From: Hyphomicrobiales bacterium
GTDB taxonomy: Bacteria; Pseudomonadota; Alphaproteobacteria; Rhizobiales; Rhizobiaceae
Direction of reading: 5' to 3'
Assembly (NCBI GenBank): GCA_017305935.1
Contig: JAFKJU010000010.1
Location: 124,001-188,000, forward strand
Length of the DNA stretch: 64,000 nucleotides
The stretch's first letter is position 1, and each line of letters starts with the position of its first letter. A program made the translations under genes and the position numbers. The notes under the pieces are model-generated. The model worked only from the letters and a program-made list of their open reading frames with translations, was not told the origin of the DNA and searched no databases. Positions 8,182-15,708 of this stretch are shown piece by piece.

Positions 8182-9206
8182 ACCGGACGCTGACCCGGTA
8201 TGCCGTGCCGGGCGCCGCCTTCGCGGCGCTCGGCATCGTCGTCTTGGCGCTCATGGCGGGCGCCGCGATCGGCGAGACGGCGATCCCCTTCGATGTGGTC
8301 GCCAAAACCGTCGCCAACCGTCTGTTCGGCGCGGCCTATGCGCTGGAGCCGCTGGACGAAGGCATCGTCTGGAGCTATCGGCTCAGCCGCGCCGTCGTCG
8401 CCGCCTGCTGCGGCGCGGCACTCGCGCTTTCCGGCACCGTGCTGCAGGCGCTGCTGCGCAACCCGCTGGCCGATCCCTATATCCTCGGCATTTCCGCCGG
8501 CGCCTCGACCGGCGCAGTCGCGGTCGCCATTCTCGGAATCGGCGCCGGGCTATTCACGCTGCCGGCCGGCGCCTTCATCGGCGCGCTCGTCGCCTTCGCG
8601 CTGGTGACGCTGCTCGCCGCCCGCGCCGGGCGCGGCAACAGCGCCATCATTCTCGCCGGTATCGCCGGTTCGCAGCTCTTCAATGCGATGACATCCTTCA
8701 TCGTCACCAAGGCGGCCAATGCCGAGCAGGCGCGCGGCATCATGTTCTGGCTGCTCGGCAATCTCTCCGGCATCCGCTGGCCGGATGTCTGGCTGGCGCT
8801 GCCGGCGATGCTGGCAGGCCTCGGCGTCTGCCTGTGGTATGCCCGCGCCCTCGACGCCTTCGCCTTCGGCGCGGAATCCGCCGCGGCGCTCGGCATTCCG
8901 GTGCGCCGCGTCTATGTCGTGCTGATCGGCACCTGCGCCATGATGACGGCGGCGATGGTGTCGCTGGTCGGCTCCATCGGTTTCATCGGCCTTGTCATTC
9001 CGCACGCGGCGCGCATGCTCGTCGGTGTCCGCCATGGCTTGCTGCTGCCGGTCGCGGCGCTCGTCGGCGCCGTCTTCATGATCGGGGCGGATATTCTCTC
9101 ACGCATCGTCGTGCCGGGCCAGGTATTGCCGATCGGCGTCATCACCGCGCTGTTCGGGGCGCCGGCATTCGCCCTGCTTCTGGGGCAGAAAGGAGCGCGG
9201 CCATGA
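8178..9206 (+). CDS. FecCD-family ABC permease (BtuC-like)
   Basis: Inner-membrane permease, 342 residues, single length, about ten hydrophobic segments. It carries the ATPase-contact segment LLRNPLADPYILGISAGAS and the late GSIGFIGLVIPHAARMLVG typical of BtuC/FhuB/FecCD permeases. It starts with GTG at 8178 that overlaps the stop of the binding-protein gene. The next gene starts inside its own stop (ATGA at 9203). The tight coupling with a binding protein and an ATPase makes a complete importer, presumably for a corrinoid because of the riboswitch upstream. Confidence 0.92.
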   Translation: MNRTLTRYAVPGAAFAALGIVVLALMAGAAIGETAIPFDVVAKTVANRLFGAAYALEPLDEGIVWSYRLSRAVVAACCGAALALSGTVLQALLRNPLADPYILGISAGASTGAVAVAILGIGAGLFTLPAGAFIGALVAFALVTLLAARAGRGNSAIILAGIAGSQLFNAMTSFIVTKAANAEQARGIMFWLLGNLSGIRWPDVWLALPAMLAGLGVCLWYARALDAFAFGAESAAALGIPVRRVYVVLIGTCAMMTAAMVSLVGSIGFIGLVIPHAARMLVGVRHGLLLPVAALVGAVFMIGADILSRIVVPGQVLPIGVITALFGAPAFALLLGQKGARP

Positions 9207-10126
9207 GGATTTCGGCACACGATCTCGCCTGGTCGGTCGGCGGCATCTCCATCGTCCGCGATATCTCGCTGGAGATTGCCAGCGGCGAATTCATCGGCAT
9301 CATCGGCCCGAACGGATCGGGCAAGAGTACGCTGCTCTCGATGCTCGCCGGTCTCCGGCGGCCCGACGGGGGCGCGGTGACCATCGACGACGTGGCCCTC
9401 GCCACCCTTAGCCGCCGGGCGCTGGCGCAGAAACTCGCCTTCGTCGAGCAGCAGGCGGAAACCACCGAGCGCATGACCGCCCGTCAGGTGGTCGAACTCG
9501 GCCGCACGCCCTATCTGGGCCCACTCTCGCCCTGGGCGGCCCATGACGACGCCATGGTGCGAAACGCGCTCGAAAACGTCGACATGGCCGACAAGGCCGG
9601 CCGCTTCTGGCATAGCCTTTCCGGCGGCGAGCGCCAGCGGCTGCACATCGCTCGCGCCTTGGCGCAGGAGCCGCGCCTGCTGCTGCTCGACGAACCGACC
9701 AACCATCTCGACATCGGCCACCAGATCGGCCTGCTCGATCTGGTGCGCCGCCAGGGCCTGACGGTCATCGCCGCCCTGCACGATCTCAACCACGCCGCCA
9801 TGTTCTGCGACCGCATCGCCGTGCTCGATCGCGGCCGGCTGGTCGCCATCGGCACACCCGCCGACGTGCTCACGCCCGATTGCATCCGCGCCGTCTTCGG
9901 CGTCGAGGCCGCGGTTTCCGCTGACGAGGTCGGGCGCTGCCACATCCGTTTCCTGCCGCCCTCCCACCCGATCAAGGACCGACATGACAATCAGAATCGC
10001 TTTCCCGACGATAGCCGCCTGCCTGCTGCTGAGCGTTCCGGCGCTGGCCGAGACCTTCGAGGTGAAGATGCTCAATCGTGGGGAGAAGGGAACGATGGTG
10101 TTCGAGCCAGACTATCTCGAACTTGA
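9203..10126 (+). CDS. ABC importer ATPase (BtuD/FecE-like) with long overlap into the next gene
   Basis: ATP-binding subunit of the importer, 307 codons. Walker A GPNGSGKST (about residues 34-42), Q-loop region FVEQQAE, signature LSGGERQRLH, Walker B LLLLDEPTNHLD and switch His in ALHDLNHA are all intact. Relatives usually end near residue 255-260. Here the frame stays open through HPIKDRHDNQ and on for 47 more codons, so its 3' end overlaps the pseudoazurin gene by 143 bp. Either the ATPase has an unusual Pro/Arg-rich tail encoded in the same DNA as the pseudoazurin signal peptide, or a stop was lost by a recent indel. Start ATG overlaps the permease stop. Confidence 0.9.
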   Translation: MRISAHDLAWSVGGISIVRDISLEIASGEFIGIIGPNGSGKSTLLSMLAGLRRPDGGAVTIDDVALATLSRRALAQKLAFVEQQAETTERMTARQVVELGRTPYLGPLSPWAAHDDAMVRNALENVDMADKAGRFWHSLSGGERQRLHIARALAQEPRLLLLDEPTNHLDIGHQIGLLDLVRRQGLTVIAALHDLNHAAMFCDRIAVLDRGRLVAIGTPADVLTPDCIRAVFGVEAAVSADEVGRCHIRFLPPSHPIKDRHDNQNRFPDDSRLPAAERSGAGRDLRGEDAQSWGEGNDGVRARLSRT

Positions 10127-10424
10127 GCCTGGCGACCGCATCCGCTTCATACCCACCCACAAGAGCCACAATGCCGCAACCATCGATGGCATGATCCCGG
10201 ACGGCGCCGCCGGCTTCAAGAGCAAGATCAACGAGCCCTTCGAGACCGGCTTCGACAAGGACGGCTTCTACGGCATCAAATGCTCGCCGCATTACGGCAT
10301 GGGCATGGTGATGCTGGTCAAGGTCGGCAAGGCGAGCCTGCCGGAAAGCTACCGCGCCGTCGACATGCCCGCCCGCGCCAAGCCGCGCCTGGAAGAGCTG
10401 TTCGAGCGCGCGGCAAACCCGTGA
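9984..10424 (+). CDS. Pseudoazurin (type 1 blue copper protein)
   Basis: Small periplasmic copper electron carrier, 146 residues. A signal peptide (cleavage near ALA|ETF) precedes a single cupredoxin domain. The type 1 copper ligands of the family are visible: His in THKSHNAATI, then Cys, His and Met in GIKCSPHYGMGM. The conserved start of the mature protein (EVKMLNRGEKGTMVFEP) is diagnostic for pseudoazurins. These usually donate electrons to copper nitrite reductase or N2O reductase, yet no denitrification gene is near. Instead it sits inside the riboswitch-led operon, between the ABC ATPase and a methyltransferase, and overlaps both genes. Confidence 0.95.
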   Translation: MTIRIAFPTIAACLLLSVPALAETFEVKMLNRGEKGTMVFEPDYLELEPGDRIRFIPTHKSHNAATIDGMIPDGAAGFKSKINEPFETGFDKDGFYGIKCSPHYGMGMVMLVKVGKASLPESYRAVDMPARAKPRLEELFERAANP

Positions 10425-11200
10425 CCGCGAACTACACGCTCAAGGAAGATATCCGTGACTACTGGTCGCGGCGCTCGTTGACCTTCGACCTCGCCTTCGG
10501 CCATCGCATTCCGCCCGGGCCGGAGCTTGAGGCCTGGGGCGACGCCGTAACGCGGGCGCTGGGGGACAGGCCGCTCTCGGTTCTCGAACTCGCCTGCGGC
10601 ACCGGCGAGGTCTCGAACGTGCTGATGTCGCGCGGCCATAGGGTGACCGCGCTGGATTTCTCCGAGGCGATGCTGAGTGTCGCCCGCGCCAAGCATGCCG
10701 GCCGCGACCAGGTGCATTTCATCCTTGCCGATGCCGAAAACACCATGGAGCCGGATGGACTTTACGACGCCATCGTCTGCCGGCATCTGGTCTGGACACT
10801 CACCCGGCCGGAAGAGGCCTTCGCCGACTGGTTCCGGGTGCTGAAGCCCGGCGGCAGGCTGCTGGTCTTCGACGGCGACTGGGCCAAACCGACCCACCTC
10901 GGCCGCTTGGCCGGCATGACCATCAAGATCATAGACCGCCTCAAAGGCGAAGACCCGCATTATGACGGGGCAATGGGCGACCGCCACCGAAGCATCATGT
11001 CCCGTCTACCCTTCGGCCATGGCCTGACGGCCGGCGAACTGGCGGCGCTTCTTCGCCGCACGGGTTTCGTCGGGATCGACATCGCCTCGCACGCACCGAT
11101 CGCCGCCGCGCAGCGCAGAACGGCGGATCTGCGCAACTGCCTGCGCACCCTGCTTTATCGCCGTTTCATTCTCTCCTGCCGCAAGCCGGATGCGGCCTGA
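10421..11200 (+). CDS. Class I SAM-dependent methyltransferase (UbiE-like)
   Basis: Probably cytosolic methyltransferase, 259 residues, with the Rossmann motif I VLELACGTGEVSNVL (about residues 49-63), the acidic ALDFSEAML, and VLKPGGRLLVFDGDW. The GTG at 10421 overlaps the pseudoazurin stop (GTGA), which decides the start. The protein belongs to the broad UbiE/methyltransferase-11 group, whose substrates vary, so none is assigned. Being the last gene of the riboswitch-led operon suggests a role in processing the imported ligand or a corrinoid-related molecule. Confidence 0.85.
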   Translation: MTANYTLKEDIRDYWSRRSLTFDLAFGHRIPPGPELEAWGDAVTRALGDRPLSVLELACGTGEVSNVLMSRGHRVTALDFSEAMLSVARAKHAGRDQVHFILADAENTMEPDGLYDAIVCRHLVWTLTRPEEAFADWFRVLKPGGRLLVFDGDWAKPTHLGRLAGMTIKIIDRLKGEDPHYDGAMGDRHRSIMSRLPFGHGLTAGELAALLRRTGFVGIDIASHAPIAAAQRRTADLRNCLRTLLYRRFILSCRKPDAA

Positions 11201-11260
11201 CGCAGATCGGTGAAAATTCCTTGAGGACCACCGGCAAAATTGCGCCAGGACAAAGAGGTA

Positions 11261-11279
11261 TTTTCGCAAATAGCGAAAA
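11261..11279. promoter_or_regulatory. Inverted repeat between the methyltransferase and DUF2946-like genes
   Basis: TTTTCGC (11261-11267) and GCGAAAA (11273-11279) form a perfect 7-bp inverted repeat with a 5-bp AAATA spacer, 72 bp before the start of the next gene. There is no T-run, so an operator for the copper-related genes is as likely as a terminator. Confidence 0.35.
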
Positions 11280-11351
11280 GCTCCTTCCCAGGCGGCCGCT
11301 TTGCAAGCCGGCCACCGGCTGATAAGACGACGCAAACGAAAGGCAGCAAAG

Positions 11352-11735
11352 ATGCATCGAACGGCGGGAAACAGACGGATCGGCGTGGCGCTTGCCGCCG
11401 CGATCGTCCTGTTCCTGCAAGGCCTGTTCGGTGCCTATGCCAACGCCGCATTCGTCGCCACCGCGCCGCTGGATGCCTTCGGCAATCCGCTCTGCGTCAC
11501 GATGCCGGACGAAACCGGCCTGCCCGGCAAGCATGATCCCACCGCCATGCCCGGCTGCTGCACGCTGGCCTGCCAACCCGCCGCGTCGCTGCTTCCAACG
11601 GAACCGGCCGGAGAGATGCTCGCCGTCTCCGGGGCGTGGATTGCCATCGGTCCGCTACTGCCGCGCGCGCTCGCGCTTCCCCGCCATGCCAGCCATGCAC
11701 CCGGGAATCCCCGCGCGCCGCCGCTTTGCGCATGA
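11352..11735 (+). CDS. Small exported Cys/His-containing protein, DUF2946-like
   Basis: 127 residues. The N-terminus has basic residues then a hydrophobic segment ([23 protein letters not shown] as a likely signal or anchor, residues 11-33). After it come [13 protein letters not shown] and CCTLACQP, a layout of Cys and His that recalls the DUF2946 family, small proteins often found beside copper or cobalt genes. The ATG at 11352 was chosen because the AGGCAGCAAAG before it is purine-rich and the signal segment follows. It lies 58 bp before the PCuAC gene and probably shares a transcript and a metal-related role. Function unknown. Confidence 0.65.
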   Translation: MHRTAGNRRIGVALAAAIVLFLQGLFGAYANAAFVATAPLDAFGNPLCVTMPDETGLPGKHDPTAMPGCCTLACQPAASLLPTEPAGEMLAVSGAWIAIGPLLPRALALPRHASHAPGNPRAPPLCA

Positions 11736-11793
11736 AACAGGCCGTCACGGCCATCATTCCATTTTCATGCAGACCATTTTCGGGGAGTTACCC

Positions 11794-12297
11794 ATGTCCA
11801 TTCCGTTCGTCCGTTCCGCCGCCCTGCGTGGCGCCATTGCCGGCCTTGCGCTGATCGCCGCCATGCCGGCCGCCATCGCTCATGAATTCAAGGTCGGCGA
11901 TATCGAGATCGTCCATCCCTGGTCGCGCGCCACCCCGCCCGGCGCAAAGGTCGCGGCCGGCTATGCCACCATCACCAACAACGGCTCGACGCCGGACAAG
12001 CTGGTCGCCGTCACCGGCGAGATCAGCGACAAGGGCGAAATCCACGAGATGGCCGTCGACGGTAACGGCGTCATGACCATGCGCCCGGTCGAGGGCGGCA
12101 TAGAGATTCCCGCCGGCGGCACCGTCGAATTGAAGCCCGGCGCCTTCCACATCATGTTCAAGGAACTCAAGCGCCTGCCCAAGCAAGGTGAAAAATTCAA
12201 GGGCACCATGACCTTCGAAAAGGCCGGCGAGGTTGCCGTCGAATATGCCGTCGACAAGATGGGCGGCGACAACAGCCATAACGACCATAAGAACTGA
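11794..12297 (+). CDS. PCuAC periplasmic copper chaperone
   Basis: Copper(I)-binding chaperone that in relatives delivers copper to the CuA centre of cytochrome oxidase, 167 residues. Signal peptide ends near AIA|HEF. The copper motif H-M-x10-M-x21-H-x-M is visible as [13 protein letters not shown] followed by GAFHIMF. PHDxKN-like His residues at the C-terminus (NSHNDHKN) may add metal binding. A GGGGAG site lies 8 bp before the ATG. Its neighbours, a DUF2946-like protein and, 1.4 kb upstream, a pseudoazurin, give this stretch a copper theme, although the only visible RNA regulator upstream senses cobalamin. Confidence 0.9.
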   Translation: MSIPFVRSAALRGAIAGLALIAAMPAAIAHEFKVGDIEIVHPWSRATPPGAKVAAGYATITNNGSTPDKLVAVTGEISDKGEIHEMAVDGNGVMTMRPVEGGIEIPAGGTVELKPGAFHIMFKELKRLPKQGEKFKGTMTFEKAGEVAVEYAVDKMGGDNSHNDHKN

Positions 12298-12506
12298 TCG
12301 CCGCGTTCGCGCGGTCAGTTACCGATGGTTCTGGCGCATCGAGGCTTTCGAACGGCGCCTCGACATTGATTGAGGAAACGACGGCTGTAACAGAAAATTG
12401 CAGCCGTCATCTCGCAATCACCTTGCATCGATCGCGAAAATTGGATGATCTCCAGAGCATCCAGACCGGTGTGAACGGCATGCCGGTCTTCTTTTATGGA
12501 GCGAAC

Positions 12507-13061
12507 ATGCGCAAGACGGCCCTGATTATCGTCGACCTGCAGAACGATTATTTCGATGGCGGCAAGTTTCCGCTGGTCGGCACGGCGGCAGCAGCCGGCA
12601 ACGCGGCGCGCCTTCTCGACGCCGCCCGCGCGCGCGGCGATCTCGTCGTGCATATACGCCACGAATCGGCGGAGGCAGATGCTCCGTTCTTCGCTCCCGG
12701 GACGGAAGGGGCCGCAATCAATGCGGCCGTCGCCCCCGCGCCTGGCGAGACGGTTGTCGTCAAGAAGGCGATCAATGCCTTCCAGGGCACCGACCTCAAG
12801 GACGTCCTCGATGCCAACGGCGTCAGCGACGTCGCTATCGCCGGCGCGATGAGCCATATGTGCATCGACGCCGTCACCCGTGCTGCCGTCGACTACGGCT
12901 ATCCGGCGACCGTCGTTCACGATGCGGTCGCCACCCGCGATCTCGAATTCGGCGGCAGGATCGTTGCCGCCGCCGATGTCCACGCCGCCTTCATGTCGGC
13001 GCTGGCCTTCGGATACGCCAATCTCGTCTCCACGGACGACTATCTCCAGGGCGGCGCCTGA
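12507..13061 (+). CDS. Cysteine hydrolase of the isochorismatase/nicotinamidase family
   Basis: Cytosolic amidase-like hydrolase, 184 residues, single domain. The catalytic triad of the family is present: Asp in IIVDLQNDYF, Lys in VVKKAINAF and Cys in GAMSHMCIDAV, with the cis-peptide region GAMS. The ATG at 12507 follows TATGGAG at good spacing, and upstream in-frame ATGs lack such a site. Substrates in the family range from nicotinamide to isochorismate and N-carbamoyl compounds, and the residues visible do not decide among them. It is followed by a CDF-like gene 79 bp downstream on the same strand. Confidence 0.85.
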   Translation: MRKTALIIVDLQNDYFDGGKFPLVGTAAAAGNAARLLDAARARGDLVVHIRHESAEADAPFFAPGTEGAAINAAVAPAPGETVVVKKAINAFQGTDLKDVLDANGVSDVAIAGAMSHMCIDAVTRAAVDYGYPATVVHDAVATRDLEFGGRIVAAADVHAAFMSALAFGYANLVSTDDYLQGGA

Positions 13062-13140
13062 CGGCCGGCGGCGATGGCGTTTTCCGCAGGGATCTGCGAC
13101 AGTCGCGCCGATCGAACGGAAAACGCCTGCCGGACCCCGC

Positions 13141-14064
13141 ATGACCGAGCAATTCGTCCTGAAATTCTCCATCGTCGCCACCGTCCTGCTCGCGGTCTTC
13201 GGCATCGCCATCGGCCTCGTTTCCGGCTCCTTCGCCATTGTTTTCGACGGCTTCTATTCGCTGACCGATGCCTTCATGACCGTACTGGCGCTGCTGGTCT
13301 CGCGGCTGATCGCCAGTTCGGCAACGGTGCCGCCCGTCAAGGGGCGGCTGATCGAACGCTTCACCATGGGCTTCTGGCATCTGGAGCCGATGGTGCTCGG
13401 TCTCAATGGCACGCTGTTGATGGGAGCGGCGATCTATGCCTTCATCAATGCCGTCGACAGCCTGCTGACCGGCGGACGGCCGGTGGAATTCGGTCCGGCC
13501 ATCGCCTTCACGCTGGTGACGATGTCGGTCGCCTGCGGCATGGCGGTGTTCGCGCAGCGGGCGAACCGGACGATCCGCTCCAATTTCATCGCGCTCGACG
13601 CCAAGGCCTGGATGATGTCGGCAGCGCTGACCTCGGCGCTGCTGATCGCATTCCTGATCGGCTACGGCGTCGAGGGCACGCGCTTCGCCTGGACCGCGCC
13701 CTATATCGACCCGGCCGTGCTCGCCGCCATCTGCCTGTTCATCGTTCCCGCACCGCTCGCCAACGTCAAGCAGGCGCTGGCCGATATCCTGCTGGTCACG
13801 CCGGCCGAGTTGAAAAGCCATGTCGATGCCGTGGCGAGCGACGTCGTCGCCCGATTCGGCTTTCTTTCCTATCGCTCCTATGTCGCCCGCGTCGGGCGCG
13901 GCAAGCAGATTGAGCTGTTCTTCATCGTCCCCCGCGACTGGCCGGCCAAGCGCCTGGAAGAATGGGACGCGCTGCGAGACGAGATCGGCGAGGCGCTGGG
14001 CGACGAAGGCCCGGATCGCTGGCTGACCATCGTCTTCACCACCGATCCCGAATGGGCCGACTGA
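13141..14064 (+). CDS. Cation diffusion facilitator family transporter
   Basis: Inner-membrane protein of 307 residues with six expected membrane segments followed by a cytosolic domain from about residue 210. The family is recognised from the order of helices, the HLEP region after the second loop and the C-terminal ferredoxin-like fold (SYRSYVARVGRGKQIELFFIVP). The metal site looks unusual: the second helix reads DGFYSLTD, so the common [HD]xxxD pair is YxxxD, and the presumed fifth helix (ALDAKAWMMSAALTSA) has no HxxxD pair. It may transport a different ion or use other ligands. No regulator is adjacent. Confidence 0.75.
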   Translation: MTEQFVLKFSIVATVLLAVFGIAIGLVSGSFAIVFDGFYSLTDAFMTVLALLVSRLIASSATVPPVKGRLIERFTMGFWHLEPMVLGLNGTLLMGAAIYAFINAVDSLLTGGRPVEFGPAIAFTLVTMSVACGMAVFAQRANRTIRSNFIALDAKAWMMSAALTSALLIAFLIGYGVEGTRFAWTAPYIDPAVLAAICLFIVPAPLANVKQALADILLVTPAELKSHVDAVASDVVARFGFLSYRSYVARVGRGKQIELFFIVPRDWPAKRLEEWDALRDEIGEALGDEGPDRWLTIVFTTDPEWAD

Positions 14065-14167
14065 ACCCCTGACGCCGCCTGTTTCATCGACGCCATAATG
14101 TTCCGTTTGCGCCGCAGGAATGTCGCAAGTCAAGAGCCGCGAAACAGCGGTTTCTCCTAGTGTAAGT

Positions 14168-14351
14168 CCATCCTTGGTGCTGCATCGCGCGGATTGCGAT
14201 GCGGATAATTGGGAAGCCGGTCAAAGTCCGGCGCTGCCCCCGCAACGGTAGCGGAGCCAAACCGTCGACAACAGGCCACTGGATTATTCCGGGAAGGCGT
14301 CGACGAAGTCCGAAAGGACGGCTCCGGAGCCCGGAAACCAGCCTGGGATGG
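14168..14351 (+). ncRNA. Cobalamin riboswitch 2
   Basis: Complete cobalamin riboswitch core: ATTGGGAAGCCGGT, GGCGCTGCCCCCGCAACGG and the B12 box GAGCCCGGAAACCAGCC (14327-14343). The P1 stem is CCATCC (14168-14173) pairing with GGATGG (14346-14351). It leads the Rieske monooxygenase gene, 111 bp downstream, so the GbcAB-like enzyme should be made when cobalamin is scarce. Its core is nearly identical to riboswitch 3 on the opposite strand and both span 184 nt. The 14065-14167 stretch before it shows no clear promoter to me. Confidence 0.95.
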
Positions 14352-14363
14352 AACGAAACGACT

Positions 14364-14380
14364 GATTGCGGTGGGCGATC
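14364..14380 (+). promoter_or_regulatory. Conserved hairpin behind riboswitch 2
   Basis: GATTGC-GGTGG-GCGATC forms a 6-bp hairpin 12 nt behind the riboswitch. The same element, with GATCGC as the left arm so that pairing is perfect, lies 15 nt behind riboswitch 3. The conservation outside the aptamer suggests a shared expression platform. A second hairpin, CGCGG-AAGAG-CCGCG, follows at 14396-14410. Confidence 0.6.
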
Positions 14381-14462
14381 GGGCGACGGGACCATCGCGG
14401 AAGAGCCGCGCTGGCCTGCGCGCGACGCATCTCTCCCCAATCCCATCAAAGGGATAATGAGA

Positions 14463-15707
14463 ATGAACGTTCGTGGTGACATGCTTCGCCAGCTTCAGGC
14501 CCGCAGGGACGGCTTCAGCCTGCAGCAACCCTTCTACATCGACCCAGACTATTTCCGGGTCGACATGGAGGAAATCTGGTATCGCGACTGGCTGTTCATC
14601 GGCCATGATTGCGAAATCCCCCGCGCCGGCAATTACTTCACCGCCCAGATCGGCGATTATCCGCTCGTCGTCGTGCGCGGCCGCGACGGCGTCATCCGCG
14701 CCTTCCACAACACCTGCCGCCATCGCGGCCACCGCGTTTGCACGCAGGAGCGCGGCGCCGCCGCCAAGCTCGTCTGCCCCTATCACCAGTGGACCTACGA
14801 TCTCGACGGCTCGCTGGTCTTCGCCCGCCAGATGGGGGCCGAATTCGACAAGGCGGATTTCGGCATGAAGCCGGTGCCCTGCGAGACCGTCGCCGGTTAC
14901 ATCTTCATCTGCCTCGCCGCCGAGCCCGCCGATTTCGCGCCCATGCGCGCCTCGATCGAGCCCTATATGAAGCCGCACCGGCTCTCCGAGGCCAAGGTCG
15001 CGCATCGCACCACGATCATCGAGAAGGGCAACTGGAAGCTGGTCTGGGAAAATAACCGCGAATGTTATCACTGTGCCGGCAACCATCCCGAACTCTGCCG
15101 CACCTATCCGGAAGCGCCGACCGCGACCGGCGTGCAGGGCGCAAAGGACGATCCGGTCATCGTCGAACACTGGCAGCATTGCGAGGCGGCCGGCTTGCCC
15201 AGTGAATTCCGCATGGATCCCTCCGGCCAGTTCCGCGTCGCCCGCATGCCGCTGATCCAGGGCGCCGAAAGCTACACGATGACCGGCCAGCCGGCGGTGC
15301 GCAAGCCGCTTTCGCCCGATGTCGCCACCTCGCAGATCGGGACGCTGCTGCTGTTCCATTATCCGACAACCTGGAACCACATCCTGATCGACCATGCGAT
15401 ATCCTTCCGCGTGTTGCCGCTCGGGCCGGAGGAAACGGCCGTCACCACCACCTGGCTGGTCAACAAGGATGCGGTCGAGGGGGTCGACTACGATGTCGAA
15501 GAACTGACGCATGTCTGGAACATGACCAACGACCAGGACCGGGCCATTGTCGAGGAAAATGCCTTCGGCATCCGCTCGCCCGTCTATGAGCCCGGCCCTT
15601 ATTCGGTCGAGCACGAGGGCGGCGTCATGCAGTTCGTCGAATGGTATGCGAATTTCATGACCGGCCGCCTCAAGGGCGAACCGATGCCGCTGTCGGCGGT
15701 GGCCTGA
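14463..15707 (+). CDS. Rieske non-haem iron monooxygenase, GbcA-like (glycine betaine demethylase type)
   Basis: Oxygenase component, 414 residues, cytosolic. The Rieske 2Fe-2S ligands are CRH and CPYH in NTCRHRGHRV and LVCPYHQWTYD (about residues 86-110). The mononuclear iron site includes ENNRECYHCAGNHPEL (about 197-212). The sequence is closest in character to GbcA, which oxidatively removes a methyl group from glycine betaine, but related enzymes act on other quaternary amines such as stachydrine or carnitine. The ATG at 14463 is preceded by AAAGGG at better spacing than the ATG six bases earlier. It is led by a cobalamin riboswitch, unusual for this family, and followed after 1 bp by its reductase. 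Confidence 0.88.
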   Translation: MNVRGDMLRQLQARRDGFSLQQPFYIDPDYFRVDMEEIWYRDWLFIGHDCEIPRAGNYFTAQIGDYPLVVVRGRDGVIRAFHNTCRHRGHRVCTQERGAAAKLVCPYHQWTYDLDGSLVFARQMGAEFDKADFGMKPVPCETVAGYIFICLAAEPADFAPMRASIEPYMKPHRLSEAKVAHRTTIIEKGNWKLVWENNRECYHCAGNHPELCRTYPEAPTATGVQGAKDDPVIVEHWQHCEAAGLPSEFRMDPSGQFRVARMPLIQGAESYTMTGQPAVRKPLSPDVATSQIGTLLLFHYPTTWNHILIDHAISFRVLPLGPEETAVTTTWLVNKDAVEGVDYDVEELTHVWNMTNDQDRAIVEENAFGIRSPVYEPGPYSVEHEGGVMQFVEWYANFMTGRLKGEPMPLSAVA

Positions 15708-15708
15708 G

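Noticed and set aside
12298-12325. CCGCG-TTCG-CGCGG short hairpin after the PCuAC gene as a terminator
   Set aside because: Stem is short and no T-run follows. Too weak to list as a feature.
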